A stretch of DNA of 57,071 nt from Muribaculum sp. GTDB lineage: Bacteria > Bacteroidota > Bacteroidia > Bacteroidales > Muribaculaceae. Shown piece by piece: positions 1 through 8,108 of this stretch (position 1 is its first letter; the number at the start of each line of letters is the position of its first letter). The stretch covers positions 1-57,071 of the forward strand of contig JAMPGE010000006.1 of NCBI GenBank assembly GCA_023664085.1, written 5' to 3'. The translations under genes were made by a program, and so were the position numbers. The notes below the pieces were generated by a model that was given only the letters and a program-made list of their open reading frames with translations, was not told the DNA's origin and searched no databases.

Positions 1-99
1 TTAATTTGTGTAAAGAAATGTTAATTTTTGTAAACGTTTAAACAATCGGGGTTGCATATATGTTTATACGTGTCTGTCTATGCCGAAACACCCAGGGAT

Positions 100-425
100 G
101 GAGAGCCTCCCGGCTCGCATAAGCAGATTGCTCTTCTGCTCGATGCGCGAGCCGGGAGGCCCGCTTTCCTTGGGCAGGGAGGACCGCTTTCCATGAAAGT
201 TCTTTCTGTTGAAATGCTTGGGCAGGGAGGCTCGCTCTCCCTGAGATGCCGCTCAAGGATGGCGAGCCTCCCGGCTCGCATATACAGACTGCTCTTCTGC
301 TCTATGCGCGAGCCGGGAGGCTCGCTTTCCTTGAAAGTTCTTTCTGTTGAAATGCGCGAGCCGGGAGGCTCGCTTTCCTTGGGCCGGGAGGCCCGCTTTC
401 CCTGAGGGCCGCTTTCCTTGAGGGG
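100..425. repeat. G+C-rich palindromic repeat array
   Basis: About seven copies or near-copies of a short palindrome of the form GCGAGCC-(GGGA or TCCC)-GGCTCGC lie within roughly 320 bases. The clearest perfect copies are at 262-279, 308-325 and 356-373, with degenerate ones near 103-118, 147-164, 225-236 and 381-395. Opposed copies can pair with each other into larger hairpins: 105-118 with 147-160, and 262-279 with 308-325. Both large hairpins enclose a related inner segment containing CTGCTCTTCTGCT-like sequence. A 24-base direct repeat (194-217 and 332-355) separates units. The composition differs sharply from the AT-rich flanks. The layout resembles REP/BIME-type intergenic repeats; no associated transposase is in the window. 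Reading frames across it are low-complexity artefacts. Confidence 0.8.
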
Positions 426-552
426 TGGCTCACCTACTTGTCGGTTGGAATTATTTGCAATACTACGCAGTTAGAACCGGAAATCTTTTTAACCAAAAAA
501 TAGTTCGATAAAGTCGAACTATTTTCAATGTAGTCAGATATGAAATAGATAT

Positions 553-2043
553 TTAGAATTGAAAATATATAAACGGAGAGACTTCCGCGCTCATGAATTC
601 TATTACGAATTGTACTACTATAAGAAAGCATAGTAGTTTTACAATCCATGGGGAGCGCAGAAACAGAACCTCTGCTTTATTTGCCCATTTTTCGGGAATA
701 AAGTGAAAAATTATAAGTACGAGCATCATGATGCACCAAGTGATTCGAGCCATGAAGAATTCTGGAATTTGAGCCCAGTGGAAGTCTACAAAAATATTCT
801 TAATAATAAGGATACTTTGCTGGAAGTCGTTGGCGCGGAAAAATACCCAAAGGAGCGACACGTAAATAAACGTTATAGACCAAGACAAGAAAATAGTAAA
901 AGGATTGTCTGGAATTTTTTTAAGTATCGGCTGACATGCTTTATGCACAGCTAATCCGGCACCGTGCATTGCACCCCAGAACACAAATTTCCAAGCAGCG
1001 CCGTGCCAAAGACCGCCAATCAACATAGTTAGGAAGTTGTTAAGATAAGTGCGAAACACACCTTTACGGTTACCTCCGAGTGGGATGTAGACGTAGTCGC
1101 GCAACCATGACGAGAGAGATATGTGCCATCTGCGCCAGAAGTCTTGAAGGTTTCGGCTTTTATACGGATAATTGAAATTAATGCCTAGTTTGAATCCCAT
1201 AATGAGGGCGAGACCAATAGCCATGTCGGAATATCCGGAGAAGTCGCAGAAAATCTGCATCGTATACCCTAACACACCCATTAGGGTCTGCACTCCGGTG
1301 TAAAGGTCCGGGTCATTGAAGATCAAGTCGTTGAATTGGGCAATGTAGTCTGCAATAAGAGCTTTCTTGACAATCCCGATCATTATCAGCCAAAGGCCGC
1401 CATAAATATTGTCGCGAGTAGCGGGACGATTTTTTTCTAATTGTGGCAGGAAATAATCCGCCCTAACGATGGGTCCGGCCACGAGGGCAGGAAAGAACGA
1501 AAGGAAGAAAAGATAATCAATCCAACTGCGGGTAGGGGCAAGACGAGACTTATACACGTCGACCACATAACTTATGGATTGAAAAGTATAAAATGAGATT
1601 CCCACGGGTAGGATTATGTCCATGGGTTGGAAATTTCCTTTCACCATGGCATTCCAGTTCCACATGAAGAAATTGGCATATTTAAAATATGCAAGAATGG
1701 AGAGTGAGATACAAATTGAGATCCACATCCAGAGCAATTTTGCTTTCCGAGTGTGGCACCTATAAATTTGTTTTGAAATAAGCCAATCGGCCAGAGATGT
1801 ACCAATCAGCATCAAAAAAAACAAACCGCTGGATTTATAGTAAAAATATAAAGAGAAGGCCACAACGAACAATACCATTTTGGCCTTGCTTTTTTTGAGC
1901 AATATATAAATCGGGAGAAAAAAGATGAAGAGCAACCAAAAAAGGCCACTGGAGAAGAGCATAGGAGCCTTTTCATCATAAAGGAGCATGTCTCCGATAT
2001 TGGAGAGAGCTAATTGTATGCGATCGATAGTGAGTGGGGCCAT
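553..2043 (-). CDS. MBOAT-family membrane O-acyltransferase (AlgI/DltB-like)
   Basis: A 496-residue polytopic membrane protein with many hydrophobic segments from about residue 30 onward. Hallmarks of the MBOAT family are visible: 'ILPVGISFYTFQSISY' in the first half, 'FFPALVAGPIVRADYFLPQL' in the middle, and 'GGLWHGAAWKFVFWGAMHG' carrying the conserved histidine. Family members move an acyl, usually acetyl, group across the membrane onto an extracytoplasmic sugar or polymer. The upstream neighbour on the same strand, 22 bases away, is an SGNH-fold protein, the usual partner for the second transfer step. ATG at 2043 is preferred over the GTG one codon earlier. The acceptor polymer cannot be told from the sequence; no alginate or teichoic acid genes are nearby. 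Confidence 0.9.
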   Translation of the reverse strand: MAPLTIDRIQLALSNIGDMLLYDEKAPMLFSSGLFWLLFIFFLPIYILLKKSKAKMVLFVVAFSLYFYYKSSGLFFLMLIGTSLADWLISKQIYRCHTRKAKLLWMWISICISLSILAYFKYANFFMWNWNAMVKGNFQPMDIILPVGISFYTFQSISYVVDVYKSRLAPTRSWIDYLFFLSFFPALVAGPIVRADYFLPQLEKNRPATRDNIYGGLWLIMIGIVKKALIADYIAQFNDLIFNDPDLYTGVQTLMGVLGYTMQIFCDFSGYSDMAIGLALIMGFKLGINFNYPYKSRNLQDFWRRWHISLSSWLRDYVYIPLGGNRKGVFRTYLNNFLTMLIGGLWHGAAWKFVFWGAMHGAGLAVHKACQPILKKIPDNPFTIFLSWSITFIYVSLLWVFFRANDFQQSILIIKNIFVDFHWAQIPEFFMARITWCIMMLVLIIFHFIPEKWANKAEVLFLRSPWIVKLLCFLIVVQFVIEFMSAEVSPFIYFQF

Positions 2044-2065
2044 CACTAATTGAATTTATAAACAA

Positions 2066-2854
2066 TTATTTGTTAAGAGCCTTAAGAAAAGTGACATTTT
2101 CGTTGACTTTACCCAGTGAGTCGGCAGGAGAGTCCATAAGGATAGGATGACTTGATTTGGGCATCCAACGGGCCACGCTGTCGATCCATAATGCCGATGC
2201 TTTTCTCGTAGGATGTATTTTATCTTTTTTTCGTTCGAACGTCATGCCGGCACTTCGAAAGAATGCTCCGGGAGCGCAAACGGATTGAATCATATCATTG
2301 ATACCTGCATCTTCTTTCCAATTCGGGGGTCCGATCCATACATAAGGACGGCCTCCTAATTTATCGATTATAGACTCCACATACTTGCGATGGCTTTCTG
2401 GCTTGGTAAGATACAGTTCATTACTGCCTAAAGATATAAAAACATAGGTTGCTGCATATTTTTTAATGAAATATTGCAAAGTGTCGGATTCAGCCCATAT
2501 CTTGGTATTGCTCGAATCCCAGTTTATTGCATGAAACTGATGGCCGTTTTGTTTAGCGTATTGAGCTAGTCGGATAGCAAGGTTCCACGTCATAGAGTCT
2601 CCGATGAGAAGGATACTTTGAGCAGTGGAATCCATGGGAGCCTCTACCTTCTCCGCTTCCTTTTGCAATGAATCGGCAAGGGCTTGACCCTGTAACGGGG
2701 CAGGAGCGTTTTTATCAGAGAAAAGAGTCTGCTCAAAGGGAGCTTTCTTTACTGTCCAGGATCCGATGGTAAGATCATCAGACAAGGCCACCAAAAGGAT
2801 AATAAAAAGCGATATGGCGAGAAGACACCAAAGCCCTATATATGATGATTTCAT
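2066..2854 (-). CDS. SGNH/GDSL-like hydrolase-fold protein, membrane anchored
   Basis: A 262-residue protein with one N-terminal transmembrane segment (about residues 7-25) and a periplasmic SGNH domain. The blocks are visible: 'LLIGDSMTWN' with the candidate nucleophile Ser87, 'ISLGSNELY' with Asn145, and 'DKIHPT' near residues 211-216, giving the Asp-His pair. It resembles AlgX/AlgJ-type or DUF459-type partners that receive acetyl groups from an MBOAT protein and pass them to a polysaccharide. It is first in a two-gene operon with the MBOAT gene. Substrate is unknown. The domain call is firm and the O-acetyltransferase role is inferred from the pairing. Confidence 0.8.
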   Translation of the reverse strand: MKSSYIGLWCLLAISLFIILLVALSDDLTIGSWTVKKAPFEQTLFSDKNAPAPLQGQALADSLQKEAEKVEAPMDSTAQSILLIGDSMTWNLAIRLAQYAKQNGHQFHAINWDSSNTKIWAESDTLQYFIKKYAATYVFISLGSNELYLTKPESHRKYVESIIDKLGGRPYVWIGPPNWKEDAGINDMIQSVCAPGAFFRSAGMTFERKKDKIHPTRKASALWIDSVARWMPKSSHPILMDSPADSLGKVNENVTFLKALNK

Positions 2855-2982
2855 TAAATAATTTCTAAAACAACCTTTTCTTAAAAGCTAAAAAATAATA
2901 CTTCTCTCTATTTGAGCGTGAAGATATTCAAATTTCAGGAGTTTATCTCACAAACAGATTGAGATATCCCCCTAAAAGCGCA

Positions 2983-3013
2983 CAAAATTACAACCAATCC
3001 AAATATCCTGCAA
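2983..3013 (-). promoter_or_regulatory. Promoter for the SGNH-MBOAT operon
   Basis: On the minus strand, a -7 box TAATTTTG (2983-2990) and a TTG at 3011-3013 lie 20 bases apart, matching the Bacteroidota TTTG/TAnnTTTG pattern. Transcription would start near 2976, giving a leader of about 120 bases. The rest of 2855-3104 is AT-rich with nothing else recognisable. Confidence 0.5.
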
Positions 3014-3104
3014 TATGTAGACAAAAAAAATTTTCAAAGAAGAATAAATAATCAGTAGGCCAAATTTTCAGTAGGAAAAGATGCAATAATCCTGAATGTC
3101 TCGG

Positions 3105-5564
3105 TCAATTGAACTCAACTACAGTAATTCCGGCTCCACCAAAACGGACGTCTTCATCGTGAAAAGACTCAACGGCCGGATTTACTTTGAGCTGTTCCCG
3201 AATCACAGATTTGAGGATACCGTGACCGGTGCCGTGAAGTATCCTAACGCGCTTGGCATTGAATTGAATCGCGTCGTCTAAGAAATAAGTAAGGGCTTGA
3301 AGGGCTTCATCCGCTCTCATTCCTCTTACGTCTATCTCTTGACGGAAAGAGAGCTGACGATTGCGACTGTCTTCAAGTGTGGAATCCGAAACTGTCATTA
3401 CAACGTTTGATCCGGTCGGTTTTGGCCTGGAAGACGGTTTGAGTTTAGACAATTGTACTAAAGTACGTAATGCTCCGAAAGCCACTTCAGCTTTTGTGCC
3501 GTTAATGGAAAGAATTTTACCCACCACTCCCCCATCATCCATCTTTACAAAATCGCCCGGTTGGAGAGGTTTGGCAGCTGGAACCTGAGTTGGTTTTTCT
3601 GACTTCGCAGTATTTCTACTTTTATGTTTAAGTGGCTTAAGAAGTTTGGGCTGAGAATCATCTGAATCACCTTTCAGAGATTCTGAATACTGTTTGAGTT
3701 CCTGTCGGATCATTTTTGTACGTTCCTTCTCAGCCTGGAATTCGCGAATCTGCCTTATCGTGGCTTCTACTTTGGCATTTGACCGGGATATTATCTCCTG
3801 TGCCTGCCGACGGGCATCGCTAAGAATCTGACGACGTTGTTGCCTGAGATCTGAAGAAGAATCTTCATATTTGGCGAGAAGATCATTCAGCCGTTTCTCT
3901 TTTTCATGAATATTTTGTCGCTTATTTGACCAATATCTGCGATCTCTTTCAATATCGAGCAGATATTTATCCATATTTACATAGTCGCTGCCTACAATTT
4001 GTTTTGCATCCTCCACCACCTGACGTGGCAAACCGATATTTCCAGCGATTTCCAAGGCAAAAGAGCTTCCAGGGTGGCCGATCGAAAGTTGAAACGTGGG
4101 GCGCAGTTTCTGTCGGTCGTAGATCATAGCTCCGTTTACAAACCCCGGAGTGTCATCTGCAAACGTTTTCAAATTCTGATAATGAGTAGTAACAATACCG
4201 AAACAACCGGTTGTTGACAATCGAGCAAGGATAGCCTGAGCCAATGCACCTCCTATTTGAGGTTCGGTGCCGGATCCCATTTCATCAGCGAGAAGAAGAG
4301 ATTCAGCATTTGCATTCTGCATGAAAAACTTCATGTTGCGAAGATGAGATGAATATGTACTGAGATCATTCTCAATAGATTGTTCGTCACCAATATCTAC
4401 GAAAACGGAATCGAAAATTCCCATATGTGAATTCTCGTAGAGTGTGGGAAGAAGCCCGCATTGCATCATATATTGCACAATACCTACAGTCTTTAAAACC
4501 ACTGATTTGCCACCTGCGTTAGGACCGGAAACAATCAGAAATCTTACATTAGGGTCAAGACGTAAAGAGAGTGGCACAATATCTCTACCCTGCTTTCTGA
4601 GCGATTGTAGCAAAACAGGATGAACGGCACCATACCAATCAATCTCACAATGTTTTTCCAATGACGGCATATTGGCATTGGTGCTTCGTGCAAACTGAGC
4701 TTTGGCTGTGATGAAGTCAAGTTGAGCAAGGATATCAGCGGAGAAAAGGATATCGTCGATGTGCGGACGAATTTCATTGGATATACTCACCAATACGGCA
4801 ATTACTTCTCTTCGCTCCTGCATTTGAAGTTCTCTAAGCCGGTTGGATACTTCTACCACTTCGGAGGGTTCTACAAATACGGTTTTGCCGGTGGCACTTT
4901 CATCGTGAACAATGCCGGGAATAGCTCTTTTGGATGCTGCAGCGATAGGGATCACCATTCTGCCATCGCGAATGGCAGGAGAGGTGTCTTTATCCACTAA
5001 TCCCGCGGCAGAAGCCTTCTCAATTGCACGGTGCATTGCACGCGCCACTGCACCGTTAGCTGTTTGCAATGCCGTCCTTACTTTTAGCAAACCCTCTGAC
5101 GCATTATCATTAACCTCACCAAACTTATTGATGCACTTAGCGATTAGCGTACACAAATTTGGGAATTCCTTAAGAGGCGAGAACACCTCAGCGAGCCATG
5201 GATGCAAAGGAGAATCGGTATCGGATGATTTTTTGCAGTAGAAAGCTTTCACATCTTTGAAAGCAGTCATCATCTTAAGGAGTGCATCCAAAATGCGAGG
5301 TTCGAGATAGGCGCCTTCTGCCCGAATACCGAATAAATGAGAAGATAGATCAAAGTAATTGGGACGTGGTATATCACCGCCGGCTTCAAGGAGAGCCGAC
5401 ATTTCGGATGTTTCGCGAAGTCTTCGGTTAATAACGTTGAATTCAGCCGAGAAATTCATTTCGGCTACCAGTCTACGTCCAGCCTCTCCACTGCAAAACG
5501 CGGAGAGCATATTCCGGACTGTATCAAAGCCAATTTTGGCTTCAAAATCAGATGGATATATCAT
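3105..5564 (-). CDS. mutS2: MutS2 family ATPase/endonuclease
   Basis: An 819-residue MutS2, typical length. The N-terminal part carries the MutS core and clamp (residues 1-320). The ATPase has Walker A 'GPNAGGKS' (347-354), 'SIENDLSTYSSHL' and Walker B 'LLLADEMGSGTEP' (423-435). A coiled-coil stretch follows at about 540-650, rich in Arg, Glu and Gln. The C-terminal Smr domain (about 740-819) has 'IDVRGMRADEAL' and 'HGTGHG'. MutS2 binds branched DNA to limit recombination and, in Bacillus subtilis, acts on collided ribosomes; it is not the mismatch repair protein. The gene follows a universal stress protein gene with only a 4-base gap, suggesting co-transcription. Confidence 0.96.
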   Translation of the reverse strand: MIYPSDFEAKIGFDTVRNMLSAFCSGEAGRRLVAEMNFSAEFNVINRRLRETSEMSALLEAGGDIPRPNYFDLSSHLFGIRAEGAYLEPRILDALLKMMTAFKDVKAFYCKKSSDTDSPLHPWLAEVFSPLKEFPNLCTLIAKCINKFGEVNDNASEGLLKVRTALQTANGAVARAMHRAIEKASAAGLVDKDTSPAIRDGRMVIPIAAASKRAIPGIVHDESATGKTVFVEPSEVVEVSNRLRELQMQERREVIAVLVSISNEIRPHIDDILFSADILAQLDFITAKAQFARSTNANMPSLEKHCEIDWYGAVHPVLLQSLRKQGRDIVPLSLRLDPNVRFLIVSGPNAGGKSVVLKTVGIVQYMMQCGLLPTLYENSHMGIFDSVFVDIGDEQSIENDLSTYSSHLRNMKFFMQNANAESLLLADEMGSGTEPQIGGALAQAILARLSTTGCFGIVTTHYQNLKTFADDTPGFVNGAMIYDRQKLRPTFQLSIGHPGSSFALEIAGNIGLPRQVVEDAKQIVGSDYVNMDKYLLDIERDRRYWSNKRQNIHEKEKRLNDLLAKYEDSSSDLRQQRRQILSDARRQAQEIISRSNAKVEATIRQIREFQAEKERTKMIRQELKQYSESLKGDSDDSQPKLLKPLKHKSRNTAKSEKPTQVPAAKPLQPGDFVKMDDGGVVGKILSINGTKAEVAFGALRTLVQLSKLKPSSRPKPTGSNVVMTVSDSTLEDSRNRQLSFRQEIDVRGMRADEALQALTYFLDDAIQFNAKRVRILHGTGHGILKSVIREQLKVNPAVESFHDEDVRFGGAGITVVEFN

Positions 5565-5568
5565 TTAC

Positions 5569-6687
5569 TCAAACAGGAAGAGCAAGTAGGGGCATATCTC
5601 GTTCGAAAAGGATTTTATGAGCGATCCCCGGATTAAACAGACGAGATAATATATTCTTCTTTTTATTAGGAACTATGATAAGCTGCAGATTTTCCTTCTG
5701 CACCAGATTTTCGAATTCTGAACGAAAAGTTTTAGGATCAAGTGGCGCGGAATGAAAAATTGCCGAGGGATAATTTGAGGAGAAATATTTGCAGAGAGAA
5801 TCGAGTTTTGTTTTTAGACTTGATCCGGCGCGATCGTTGACTGGTATCAACCAGACATCCACATTGGGGTAGCCGAAGAGACGCATTAAGTTATCAAGAG
5901 AGAGAATGTCTTGCTGATCAAGATTGCAGAAGAATGCGAGCCGTGTAATGTTTCTTATTCCACAAAATGAATAATTTTCCGGAACTGTGAAAAGAGGCAC
6001 CCTGCAGGAATCGATTACTTCGGCGGTGACACTGCCCACCATTTCTTTTTCGCGTTTATGGCGTCCGCGGTTTGCCATAACTACGAGTGCCGGAGATCTT
6101 GTACGTGTGTATTCAAGAATCACTTCTTCTGCCACTCCTTCGTCCACTTCTGTAGAAAATTCCACTTGAGGGAGCTGACCTATTTCCTGAAGATGCTTGA
6201 TTTTGTCGGAAAGCTTTGTCATCAGCTTGTCGGCATCTTTATCAATTTCTGAAGAAGCCACAACCTCGTTGAATTCTGCCTGAGTATCCATATACGGGAA
6301 ATCAGGATTTTCCTGACCGTAAACGGCACCTGCGAAGTAAGGCGTTACTACCGCATGGAGAATTACTACTTTAAGACTCAGGCGCTCGGCCAATTCAAAA
6401 CCGGCCCTGACGGCAAGCATGCACATATTCGAAAAGTCGACAGGTATGAGTACGATGTTGCTCACGCCTGTCAACTTTTTAATTTCAGCCAACGGTGAAA
6501 ATTTACCGCTTTCAATGATTCTCAGAGCCGGAGAAAGATTCGCTTCATCAATATTGATCTTAACTGCGGTTGCGATGTCGGATTTGTTTTCGAAATACTT
6601 TTCGAAAGAAACGCTGATTCCGTGTGCTTCAAGGAGCTTCTTCACCCCAAGAGCATATTCATATGTATGAATGCAAAGTGTTATCAT
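5569..6687 (-). CDS. Universal stress protein, tandem UspA-like
   Basis: A 372-residue protein. Residues 1-70 form a small alpha/beta domain resembling the N-terminal signal-transducing (DUF2007-like) module. Residues 75-236 are a UspA domain: it opens 'SNIVLIPVDFS' and ends with the ATP-loop motif 'ANRGRHKREKEMVGSV' (about 205-219), a good match to G-2x-G-9x-G-S. A second, degenerate Usp domain (about 245-372) lacks that loop and ends 'ERDMPLLALPV'. Usp proteins bind ATP or AMP and act in stress survival. The stop lies 4 bases before the mutS2 start, so both are probably one transcript. The role is known only at family level. Confidence 0.85.
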   Translation of the reverse strand: MITLCIHTYEYALGVKKLLEAHGISVSFEKYFENKSDIATAVKINIDEANLSPALRIIESGKFSPLAEIKKLTGVSNIVLIPVDFSNMCMLAVRAGFELAERLSLKVVILHAVVTPYFAGAVYGQENPDFPYMDTQAEFNEVVASSEIDKDADKLMTKLSDKIKHLQEIGQLPQVEFSTEVDEGVAEEVILEYTRTRSPALVVMANRGRHKREKEMVGSVTAEVIDSCRVPLFTVPENYSFCGIRNITRLAFFCNLDQQDILSLDNLMRLFGYPNVDVWLIPVNDRAGSSLKTKLDSLCKYFSSNYPSAIFHSAPLDPKTFRSEFENLVQKENLQLIIVPNKKKNILSRLFNPGIAHKILFERDMPLLALPV

Positions 6688-6743
6688 AGTGAAGCGATGT
6701 TTCTGCAGACTCTTCTGATAAGGAATGTGAGAATTATTATAAA

Positions 6744-7004
6744 TTATTTATTCTCGTTTTCCTCTTCAAGAATCTTTACTGCCATGTCATAGATAGTAGT
6801 ATCGTCGAGCACAACTATACCACCATCAGGACCCGGCTCAATATGCAGACCGTGGTTGTTGCCAAACTGATAGTTTACGCCTCCGAAATAGTTGCGTACT
6901 GTCTGCACCGTAAGGTTGAGCTCGTCGGCGATGCGGTGAGTGGCACCGTCGGGCAGACTGTCTTTGAGTCTGCGAAGTTCATTGAATGAGATTGTTTTGC
7001 TCAT
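6744..7004 (-). CDS. Small HTH DNA-binding protein
   Basis: An 86-residue protein. Residues 22-40, 'HRIADELNLTVQTVRNYFG', read as a helix-turn-helix; the Gly-rich middle 'GPDGGIVVLDD' and the acidic C-terminus 'EEENENK' look structured and tail-like. I recognise the general type as a small conserved Bacteroidales protein of unknown role but cannot name it. It stands alone, 56 bases upstream of the Usp gene on the same strand, with a 260-base AT-rich region upstream that contains a perfect 14-base palindrome (7143-7156). It may be a nucleoid-type or transcription regulator. Confidence 0.75.
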   Translation of the reverse strand: MSKTISFNELRRLKDSLPDGATHRIADELNLTVQTVRNYFGGVNYQFGNNHGLHIEPGPDGGIVVLDDTTIYDMAVKILEEENENK

Positions 7005-7142
7005 AATAATGGTATGATATGTTTGGTTTATAATTAGATTTAGTATCGCAAAAGGAACTTATTCAGTTGGAAGCCCCTTATTTTGAACGCTAATTTACTA
7101 AGAAATTCTGATTAAACCGAAAAAAAATTTAACTTTTTTTAC

Positions 7143-7156
7143 ATGTTATATAACAT
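7143..7156. promoter_or_regulatory. Perfect 14-base palindrome ATGTTATATAACAT
   Basis: The inverted repeat lies 139 bases upstream of the HTH gene and 110 bases downstream of batE. It has the form of a homodimer operator. Ownership by the HTH protein is a guess. Confidence 0.35.
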
Positions 7157-7265
7157 ATACCAACTATGAACAATTTTACGCCGGGATACTTTTGTCTTAA
7201 CTACCGAAATGATAGTTAAATATAAACACCTTGTTTAAATATGACAAATTATTTGGTGTGGCGGC

Positions 7266-8108
7266 TTACAGTTCAGTCACCATTTCAAACTCCGATCCAC
7301 TTACCCATCCTTGCATATCATTGTTCAGCCTACAGTTGTACCATATTTTACCATCCACACTGTCGGTTGACGCCACTGTAAGTTCTGTTCCCCCATGAAG
7401 TACGGTTCCGACCGCGGATGCTGTATCGCCCGGTTGGGTACGGAGTGCGGTCTTGTTTTCAATGATCACTCCTACGTCATTTTTATTCCATGCTTTTGCG
7501 GCTGAATAAGCGCAAATCACCAGCAATACTGTGCCAATCAGAAACAGTAGGCCGGAAAAGAATCCAATCTTTCTTATCAGTACGTTGGAAGAAAAAACAT
7601 AGCAGCATCCGGCAGCGACCAGACATAAGAAACATACGACTGCCCATGCCGCCCAAGTGTTGGGAAGATGATCTGAGGAGATATGATTATACAGGCTTCT
7701 CCAAAAAGATGGAGAATCCGGTTCTACATTACCTTTTTTTTCTTTAATTTCCGCTCTGTTGGAGTCTATCACAAATGACCGCAGGAAGTTGAGATTGGAC
7801 TTTGCCACTTTATTGGAAGGGTCAAGACGCAATGCTCTCAGATAAGCGATGACAGCCTCGCCCGTATTACCTCTTTTATACTGAGCATTGCCAAGATTGA
7901 CGTATAAATTTGAGGATATTCCCTGATTGTGGATAACTTCGTTATACAATTCCACGGCACGGTCAAATTCACCACGAGAATAAGCAGAATCCGCATCTGC
8001 AATCAATGTTGAGCCATTATCGGTCTTAATACTGTTGGCTAAAGCACTTGATGACGTGACAGCAAACATAAATACCAGTACTGATACAATTATCTTAAAT
8101 ATTCTCAT
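7266..8108 (-). CDS. batE: BatE: TPR and SH3-domain membrane protein
   Basis: 280 residues from ATG 8108; a TTG three codons earlier is less likely because a signal peptide begins at 'MRIFKIIVSVLVFMFAV'. TPR repeats follow (about residues 35-110: 'ADSAYSRGEFDRAVELYNEV', 'NLYVNLGNAQYKRGNTGEAV'), then two transmembrane segments (about 150-170 and 180-200), then a bacterial SH3 domain at the C-terminus ('ALRTQPGDTASAVGTVLHGG'). It is last in the bat operon and overlaps the end of batD by 14 bases. Bat proteins form an envelope complex linked to aerotolerance and stress in Bacteroides and Leptospira; the exact function of BatE is unknown. Confidence 0.88.
   Translation of the reverse strand: MRIFKIIVSVLVFMFAVTSSSALANSIKTDNGSTLIADADSAYSRGEFDRAVELYNEVIHNQGISSNLYVNLGNAQYKRGNTGEAVIAYLRALRLDPSNKVAKSNLNFLRSFVIDSNRAEIKEKKGNVEPDSPSFWRSLYNHISSDHLPNTWAAWAVVCFLCLVAAGCCYVFSSNVLIRKIGFFSGLLFLIGTVLLVICAYSAAKAWNKNDVGVIIENKTALRTQPGDTASAVGTVLHGGTELTVASTDSVDGKIWYNCRLNNDMQGWVSGSEFEMVTEL

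Noticed and set aside
38-405. Frames on both strands across the palindrome array
   Set aside because: They encode repeats of the palindrome (for example ARGGSLSL-type runs) on both strands, as expected from repeated GC-rich DNA.
100-425. CRISPR array
   Set aside because: Repeat units are palindromic and irregularly spaced, without uniform unique spacers, and no cas genes are present.
703-954. An 83-codon plus-strand frame at the left edge
   Set aside because: It overlaps the 3' end of the well-supported MBOAT gene on the other strand.
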